Source: Coleophoma eucalyptorum
Taxonomy: Eukaryota > Ascomycota > Leotiomycetes > Helotiales > Dermateaceae
Direction of reading: 5' to 3'
Assembly (NCBI GenBank): GCA_026120035.1
Contig: JALRME010000012.1
Location: 930,001 to 994,000, forward strand
Length of the DNA: 64,000 nucleotides
Positions within the stretch are counted from its first letter, which is position 1. The number at the start of each line of letters is the position of its first letter. This document shows positions 58,204 through 64,000 of this stretch, in pieces. A program made the translations under genes and the position numbers. Below the pieces are notes generated by a model that had not been told where the DNA came from, searched no databases, and saw only the letters and a list, made by a program, of their open reading frames with translations.

Positions 58204-59060
58204 TATCTTGGAGTGAAAAAAAATAGAATCTTTAAAAATAGGCGGTTTACTAAATTTCGGACAAAAGCGAATCATGTACATATCTCCGCACAATTTCAAG
58301 TAATGTAAATACAATCCCTTGACTGATTTCTTGAACAAGTGAAGGGGGCTGTAGATGATGAGCGCAATGCGGTGTGTGCTCGCTCAGCCTTCCACCTGGG
58401 GGGACGATAGGTTCGCAAAATCTCAAATTTAGCGACCAACCAACCAAGGGTTCCTCAGGATGTCATTGGACGCCACGATTTATAAAGATGTAGACAGTTT
58501 TGGAGAACCCCACGCTCGAAGTGCTGGTGGATCATCTATATAGCCCACTTATAGCCTAAATGTCACTGCCAATACCGCCTTTATGGTTCTAATCTCCGAT
58601 AAACATCTTATATGACCCCCAAGGATACTCAGTTATGGTTTCGGTCATTATCCCCACTGGACATCGATCAGAAAATGGCCCCTGAACCTTTCGAACCTTT
58701 TGAACCTAATCAGAGAAGAAGAGATATCGTGGATTATGAGAGACACGTGCTAGCCAATATCTTTGATTTCTCAGCTAGAGAAATTTGTTGCTTTACAACT
58801 TCCACTCTTACTAGGATTATATCCCAGTCTGAGCCCACAATCTAAAGACGAGTGATCTTCAAATCTATCCAAATAAACTTATCCAAATTGAGACCGAGGG
58901 TGGAACTACCAACCTCATACTTTTGACGCATTGAACACAAGGAATGGTCCTTCAATATGACCAGAGCAGCGAACATGTAGCCTGTCCGTATCATCCTCAA
59001 ATGATGCAGAGATCCATTTCCCATGGATAACCAATACTTGGCAATACTTCTTTGCAACCT
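58204..59060. other. Convergent intergenic region
   Basis: About 860 bases between convergent genes. A 77-codon frame at 58612-58845 has no domain. Otherwise nothing seen. Confidence 0.4.
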
Positions 59061-60330
59061 TCAGTTTGCACTGCTCTCAATTTTCGCTTTGATACCCTCA
59101 TCAATCCCTTGGATCAAAGTATACACTACCTCCATCACCGGCATTGCCACACCTAATTCCCTTCCTTTCCTAACCGGAACGCCCAAAATCACATCCAGTT
59201 CCAATCTCCTTCCTTCCTCTACATCAGTCAGCATACTGGTCCCAATACTATGCATAGCCTGCATCTTAGCTATCAGTCCATCCACCAACCCATCCTTCAT
59301 TTCCAAGCCCGATGCTTTGGCAACGGAGAGGACTTCAGTCATCAGAGTACGCGTCATGGGAAGAGCAGAGGGCGACGAGGTAAGCCAGGCATGCGTATGA
59401 AGCCTCGTCAGAGCTGTTAACGCATTCCACGCGCAGTTCCAGATGACCTTCTCCCACCGCTGCACCTGGATCTCCTTTCTGCCCCATGCCGTAAATGGGG
59501 ATTTGCCGTACGCCAGCAAGCCGGTGAAGGTCTCTTGTCGAAGTTGCTCGACAGAATCCTCAACTCCGTCGTTCTCATACAGCCCCAAATACAGGTGCTC
59601 ACTCGGCGTGTGATGCACCACGCCCGGTTCGGTCTGGAGGCCACCAGTCCATGCCTAATCCAAGATCACGTCTTCATCAGCCCCCTGGAATTTTAATTCC
59701 CAACATATGCATACACAAACTGGCAGCAGAGACCAACACGTACCACACAGCTTAAAATACTCGCCCGCGGGAAAGCTTGCCGAAACGGCTCTTCGTTCCC
59801 AACTCCATTCTGGATCAACACAATGGTCGTCCGGTCCCCCACAACATCTCTCAGGCTCTCCGCAACCTGGTCTTGATTTATCGCCTTGTTGGCACAGACC
59901 ACGTAATCATAATCTCCCGCGGCTTCGGACGGGGTCTTGACGACTATGCGAACCGTGAGCGTTCCCAGACAAGCATATATCAGAGCAGCCACCCGGGGTC
60001 AGAGGATGACATCCATACCTTTATAGGGATGGAAAACATGCTCCCCGTGATTCGCGCTTATGATTTTCATCCCCTATTTCGCTGTTAGTTTCGGCTAAAG
60101 TGGGGGAGGGGGACAAATGGTGTACCCGGGCGGTGATGGCATCGTAGTTGGAGCGAGCGACCGCTGTGAGGCGCACGTTGGGGGATTGTTGCAAGATGAA
60201 TGCATAGAAGGAGCCCAGCCTGTTTTTTTTGTGCGTCAGTGGGTGGGTGGATGCAGAAGTAGGGCACACATGAACTTTACGCTCCGAATCCGTAGAGGAG
60301 GACGTTGATTGAATTCGTGTTGGAGGTCAT
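59061..60330 (-). CDS. 2-dehydropantoate 2-reductase (ApbA/PanE family)
   Basis: Minus-strand gene starting MTSNTNSINVLLYGFGA at 60330. The first intron splices GFGA to LGSFYAFILQQ, rebuilding the G-x-G-x-x-G NADP-binding loop (GFGALGS). LTAVARSNYDAI follows with the Arg/Ser that bind the NADP phosphate. A later intron (about 59950-60015) removes a stop and joins HVFHPYK to VVKTPSEAAGDYDYVVCANKA; the conserved CANKA block is diagnostic for fungal members. IQNGVGNEEPF is the N-G-x-G-N catalytic loop. After one more intron come YLGLYENDG, WEKVIWNCAWNALTAL with the catalytic Lys, and DVILGVPVRKGRELGVAMPV at the C-terminus. Role: NADPH reduction of ketopantoate to pantoate on the way to vitamin B5/CoA, or a related ketoacid. 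Confidence 0.88.
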
Positions 60331-60907
60331 GGTGGGGGGTTATTTGGAGAATGTGATGTTTATTTACGTGAATAAATCTGGGATGGATAAAGAATGAATT
60401 GCACGTTGGTCTAGTAGTAGGTTGTATTGCAATGGATCAGACAAGTCAGGTCGAAGGGCGTGCCGAATGACAACTGCTCTTAATTGGGTTTGGGTTTCTG
60501 TATCAACGTGGGGTCAGTTAAAATATGCTGACTCAGCATCCCATTATACACATGTGTTGTGTGAGCAATTCTCTTCGTATAAGATAGACAATGCTTCGTC
60601 TAAGATATTGCTTGTTTAATTGCTTCTAATGGGTTGGGAGTCGGGTGTTTAGGTGGTGAGCCGGCTAAATCTTCAACAACCTGTTAATGTAAGTAGTGGC
60701 CATGATTTGACTGACCATTCCGCTCAAAAGCATGACGTCGGCACCACAGCTCCGGGGCAAGGGGAGGTACGTTGACGTGCTTCCATGGATTTGAGCAAAA
60801 TCTCCTCCACTTTCAAAGCTCTTATCTTCAGAGCTCCCTATAAAATCTCCTTAGGAACCCAGACAAGCTCAATTAATCCCGTTGCAATCCAAATTGAAAA
60901 ACTCATC
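60331..60907. other. Divergent promoter region
   Basis: About 580 bases between the ketopantoate reductase and the aldo-keto reductase, transcribed away from each other. No coding signal other than an in-frame upstream ATG at 60785 for the latter. Confidence 0.45.
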
Positions 60908-61930
60908 ATGCCATTTCCCCAGAGAACTATTGGCGACGACAAGGTATCCGCCCTTGGCCTCGGCTGCATGGGCATGTCCTTCGGGTACACGTCCTACGGC
61001 GAGTACGATGATGCGGGTTCCCTGGAAGTGCTGACCTGGGCTGCCGACCACGGCATTAGCTTCTGGGACACCAGCGACATCTACGGGCCGTATACCAACG
61101 AGCAGCTTCTCGGCAAGTGGTTCGCAGAAACCGGACGCCGCAAGGAGATCTTCCTCGCGACCAAGTTTGCCGGCATCTTCCAGAATGGCCAGATGGTGGT
61201 AAGAGGCGATGCTGCCTACGTGAAGGAGGCGTGCACCGCAAGCCTGGAGAGACTCGGCGTCGACTGCATTGATCTGTACTACCAGCATCGCGTGGATACC
61301 AACACGCCGATCGAAGTGACAGTGCAGGCAATGGCCGAGTTGAAAAAGGAAGGCAAGATTAAGTATTTGGGTTTGTCTGAGTGTTCTGCGCGAACGTTGC
61401 GGAGGGCACATGCGGTTCATCCCATCGCAGCGGTGCAGTTAGAGTACTCGCCGTTTGCATTGGAGATTGAATCCGACCAGACCAATCTGCTAAAGACGGC
61501 CCGCGAGCTGGGCGTCAAGATCGTGGCGTACTCTCCGCTCGGAAGGGGCTTCTTGACGAACACGATCAAGAGCCGGGATGACTTTGATCCTAAGGACACG
61601 CGTGTCAACCATCCGCGCTTTTCGGAGGAGCATTTCGGCGAGAATCTGAAGCTGGTGGAAACCTTGTCGGGGCTGGCTAAGAAGAAGGGTGTTACGCCCA
61701 GTCAGCTGGTTTTGGCTTGGGTCTTGGCCCAAGGAGATGACTTCATACCCATCCCCGGCACGAAGAGGGTCAAGTATCTAGAGGAGAATGCCAAGGCCGT
61801 GGAAGTACAGTTGAGTAAGGAAGAGGAATTGGAGATTAGGAAGGAGATTGAGAAGGTTGGTGGTGGAAAAGGCGAGAGATATCCTCCTGCCATGATGTCA
61901 AAATGCTTCTTGGATAGTCCTGAGCTGTAA
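60908..61930 (+). CDS. Aldo-keto reductase (AKR13/YakC-like)
   Basis: Single exon. ATG 60908 (MPFPQRTIGDDKVSALGLG) is preferred over the in-frame 60785 because it starts the TIM-barrel in the usual place, giving 340 aa. LGLGCMGMSFGY is the family N-terminus. The catalytic tetrad is visible: Asp in FWDTSD, Tyr in IYGPY, Lys in LATKFAG and His in YYQHRVD. AVQLEYSPFALEIE, VAYSPLGRGFLT and PIPGTKRVKYLEENAKA are cofactor-binding segments, the last for the NADPH 2'-phosphate. It should reduce aldehydes or ketones in the cytosol. The product is most like fungal pyridoxal-reductase or YakC-type AKRs; substrate not deduced. Confidence 0.92.
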   Translation: MPFPQRTIGDDKVSALGLGCMGMSFGYTSYGEYDDAGSLEVLTWAADHGISFWDTSDIYGPYTNEQLLGKWFAETGRRKEIFLATKFAGIFQNGQMVVRGDAAYVKEACTASLERLGVDCIDLYYQHRVDTNTPIEVTVQAMAELKKEGKIKYLGLSECSARTLRRAHAVHPIAAVQLEYSPFALEIESDQTNLLKTARELGVKIVAYSPLGRGFLTNTIKSRDDFDPKDTRVNHPRFSEEHFGENLKLVETLSGLAKKKGVTPSQLVLAWVLAQGDDFIPIPGTKRVKYLEENAKAVEVQLSKEEELEIRKEIEKVGGGKGERYPPAMMSKCFLDSPEL

Positions 61931-62341
61931 TGAAGGATAGGCACCAATTTGGGCTACAAAAGAGCTCGTTTTACAGTAGCCAACAAATAGTCCGTCTCAT
62001 TTTCCCAATGGATAGGCTAGACGTCTCTTGACTATTATCTCCATAGCCCTGCAAAATCTATTATACGTATCACTACGTATTTCACATAACTTTCCCATGG
62101 CTGAAATATCGCAATGAATAGTGAGCTAAGGACGTATGATTATATGAGTGTGTGGAAACCGTCTACTCTGAAAGCAATCGCATCAGCGGACTAAACATTG
62201 GAGAAGGATAATTCCCTAACAACAATGCAGATGTCCTTCAAAAGCTGTAACTAAATATATCATTTTCAGTACAAACCTCATATATCACCAGAATCTATCT
62301 ATCTAAAAGACCTCTTCATGTAGAAACTATTAGACATATTA
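61931..62341. other. Convergent intergenic region
   Basis: About 410 AT-rich bases between convergent genes. Nothing recognised. Confidence 0.45.
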
Positions 62342-63187
62342 TCATCCCCGCACCTTCTGTTCAACAATATCCATCCCCACCATCTTCTTTATTGTTCCAT
62401 CCAGCATTCCAAATGGCAAAATCGACCCAAGCCGCACCAACGACGCCTGCTCCCCTCTCCAAATAAGTGGCGGCGGGTTCTTCTTCAGCAAGTCCTGTAC
62501 AACGAGTTTTGCCCACTGCTCCGATTGAATACCGGCATCCGCAAACCCTTCTTGTTGCAGCGCCTTTTCTACTACCTCTCTCGCGGGCTCATAGATGGAG
62601 CCCTTTGGCAAAGAAGGCTGCTGCGCAACGGTATTTTTAATGAAGGTGGACCGCACGACCCCGGTCTTCAGATCGACAACGGTGATGCCAAATGGCTGCA
62701 GCTCGAGTCGCATAACGCTCGAAAACATTGCTATGGCTGCTTTGGAGGCGGCATATGCGGCCTGGAATGGAACTGACACCAATGACGAGATGGACGTTTG
62801 GTTGACGACGAGGCTTTTGGGCGACTTCATGAGTAGTGGTAGAAAGGCTTGGGTGACAGCCAGGTAAGACCATACATTAAGATCAAACAGCTTCTTGGCC
62901 TCGGCGATGGAGAGGTCGGACACAGGCATGAGGTACATGCCACCAGCATTGTTAACCAGGATATCAAGACTAGACAATTTACTGACACAGGCGGTGATTG
63001 AGGAGTCGGATAACACGTCCAGTGTAAGAGTTTCGATGCCGAGGGAAACAAGCCCTTTCATCTTAGAAGGATCCCGAGCTGTGGCATAAACGTGCAAGCC
63101 GGCTTCGTGAAAGGCGATTGCAAGGGCGGCACCGAGACCACCATCTGAGCAGCCAGTGATTAGGACAGTTTGTTTTGAGCTTCCCAT
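62342..63187 (-). CDS. Classical short-chain dehydrogenase/reductase (AYR1-like)
   Basis: Single exon, 281 aa from MGSSKQTVLITGCSDGGLG at 63187. An upstream ATG at 63277 adds 30 residues without family similarity and is not favoured. Motifs: T-G-x-x-x-G-x-G as TGCSDGGLG, TARDPSKM after the second strand, DILVNNAGG, catalytic Ser in NQTSISSLV, and Y-x-x-x-K in YAASKAA. The C-terminal region after VDLKTGVVRSTF is long and hydrophobic near the end (ASLVRLGSILPFGMLDG), as in 1-acyldihydroxyacetone-phosphate reductases (Ayr1). It may reduce acyl-DHAP or another lipid-like ketone on the ER or lipid-droplet surface; substrate not certain. Confidence 0.88.
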   Translation of the reverse strand: MGSSKQTVLITGCSDGGLGAALAIAFHEAGLHVYATARDPSKMKGLVSLGIETLTLDVLSDSSITACVSKLSSLDILVNNAGGMYLMPVSDLSIAEAKKLFDLNVWSYLAVTQAFLPLLMKSPKSLVVNQTSISSLVSVPFQAAYAASKAAIAMFSSVMRLELQPFGITVVDLKTGVVRSTFIKNTVAQQPSLPKGSIYEPAREVVEKALQQEGFADAGIQSEQWAKLVVQDLLKKNPPPLIWRGEQASLVRLGSILPFGMLDGTIKKMVGMDIVEQKVRG

Positions 63188-63751
63188 TTTCGTTTTTGCT
63201 GCCAATTCTGCTCGGGTTGGATATAGTCGAATCGAGAAAGTACCAGACGAGAATGGAAAATGTGAAGAAAAGGGCACATGGCTCGACTATTACGTCTATT
63301 AAATAATGCTTTCCGTTTGAATGACATGCCGCCGGTTTGATATCATGCCGAATATTTGAACACAATTCTCCTTGCAGTCGTCTTAAGACACCAAGCATCA
63401 CTGTTGGAATTAGTAATAAATGCTCATCGGTAATTGAGTATCCAGGCTGTCGATTCGAAAATTGGCCCGCTCAACTAAATGCTTGTTAGTGATTGGCTGC
63501 ATCGCAATACCTTCTAAATAGGATTAGTGTCTACAGAGCTTGGGGAACCGGATTTAGATTGGTCGCTCTGCTTACATCAGCCTCACTATCACCACAATGT
63601 TGTCCTCCGCCGTCTCACGGAGTGAACAAAAAGCTCTTTCAAGCTCGGTCGTTCTCAAATTAACTGCTGAGGATAGACCAGAGCTGTCATCTAGTCGATA
63701 TTAAAACTCTCGTCCTTGAAATACCCCCTCTCGGCTTAAGCATACTGCGCC
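63188..63751. other. Divergent promoter region
   Basis: About 560 bases between the dehydrogenase and the regulator at the window end, transcribed away from each other. No coding signal recognised. Confidence 0.45.
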
Positions 63752-64000
63752 ATGGTCCGTCATGGGAGGCTCTCGAAAGGATGCCACACTTGCAGGAAAA
63801 GGAAAATTAAAGTACGATTATGCAGCAATGAAATGTTGCATTTATAAGTTAACAAGGGTTGCAGTGTGATCAAGCGATGCCAGCTTGTCGCCAATGTCTG
63901 AAAGCCGGTTGGACGTGTCCACAATATGCAGACTCTGTGGAGAGAATGTTCCAGTATCAGGATGTAAAAGACTTTAATCAGTCCGTAGACCCAGATTTCC
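63752..64000 (+). CDS. Zn2Cys6 transcription factor, 5' part only
   Basis: Exon 1 (63752-63811) encodes MVRHGRLSKGCHTCRKRKIK; a 53-nt GT-AG intron (63812-63864) follows; exon 2 from 63865 begins CDQAMPACRQCLKAGWTCPQ. Together they make a complete binuclear zinc cluster C-x2-C-x6-C-x6-C-x2-C-x6-C. The gene then runs off the right edge with YADSVERMFQYQDVKDF. The intron splits the cluster just before the third Cys, the same place as in the regulator at 43259. Each exon is too short to stand out as an open frame. Expected to be a nuclear DNA-binding regulator; its C-terminal domain is out of view. Confidence 0.82.

Noticed and set aside
58612..58845. 77-codon frame with repeated Pro-Phe-Glu
   Set aside because: No domain or exon partner; lies between two convergent genes.

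Overview
The window is nuclear DNA of a filamentous ascomycete (Pezizomycotina). Evidence: protein-coding genes split by short GT-AG introns (mostly 45-70 nt), several Zn2Cys6 regulators, LaeA-like methyltransferases, many MFS transporters and a ribosome-biogenesis UTP13. Intron-aware models were built by hand from reading-frame continuity and splice signals, so exon ends are predictions. Species cannot be fixed from the sequence alone.

Layout. 0-9 kb: the 3' part of a 2-oxoglutarate/Fe(II) oxygenase, an allantoate/nicotinate-type MFS permease (minus), a 14-TM DHA2 drug-type MFS transporter (plus) and a PuuE-type polysaccharide deacetylase (plus). 9-21 kb: a divergent pair (unknown membrane protein and the SSU processome subunit UTP13), a LaeA-like methyltransferase, a 106-aa acidic protein, a GNAT acetyltransferase and a paraoxonase-like beta-propeller esterase. 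21-30 kb: gene-poor, with a six-TM fungal membrane protein, a reading frame broken by two stops, a badly decayed frame, and a second LaeA-like gene that carries a frameshift and an apparent lost splice donor.

31-46 kb: a RING-containing SNF2 translocase (Rad5/HLTF-type), a wrecked fructosyl-amine oxidase pseudogene, then a run of five genes: UPC2-like Zn2Cys6 regulator, NmrA-type reductase, proline-iminopeptidase-like hydrolase, second Zn2Cys6 regulator and a meroterpenoid-type SAM methyltransferase. This run looks like a tailoring/regulatory gene set without a backbone synthase in view.

46-64 kb: a 3-kb gene-free stretch with small tandem repeats, a Pho84-type phosphate transporter, a DHA1 drug-type MFS transporter, a 3.1-kb divergent intergenic region holding three successive tandem-repeat arrays (about 180, 148 and 72 bp units), an aspartate aminotransferase, a ketopantoate reductase, an aldo-keto reductase, an AYR1-like short-chain dehydrogenase, and the first two exons of another Zn2Cys6 regulator running off the end.

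The genes are mostly independent housekeeping or accessory metabolic units. The clearest candidate for a functional group is 38.4-46.3 kb. The clearest signs of genome decay are at 22.7-23.3, 25.8-30 and 36.1-37.4 kb. No tRNA, rRNA, CRISPR or intact transposable element was recognised.
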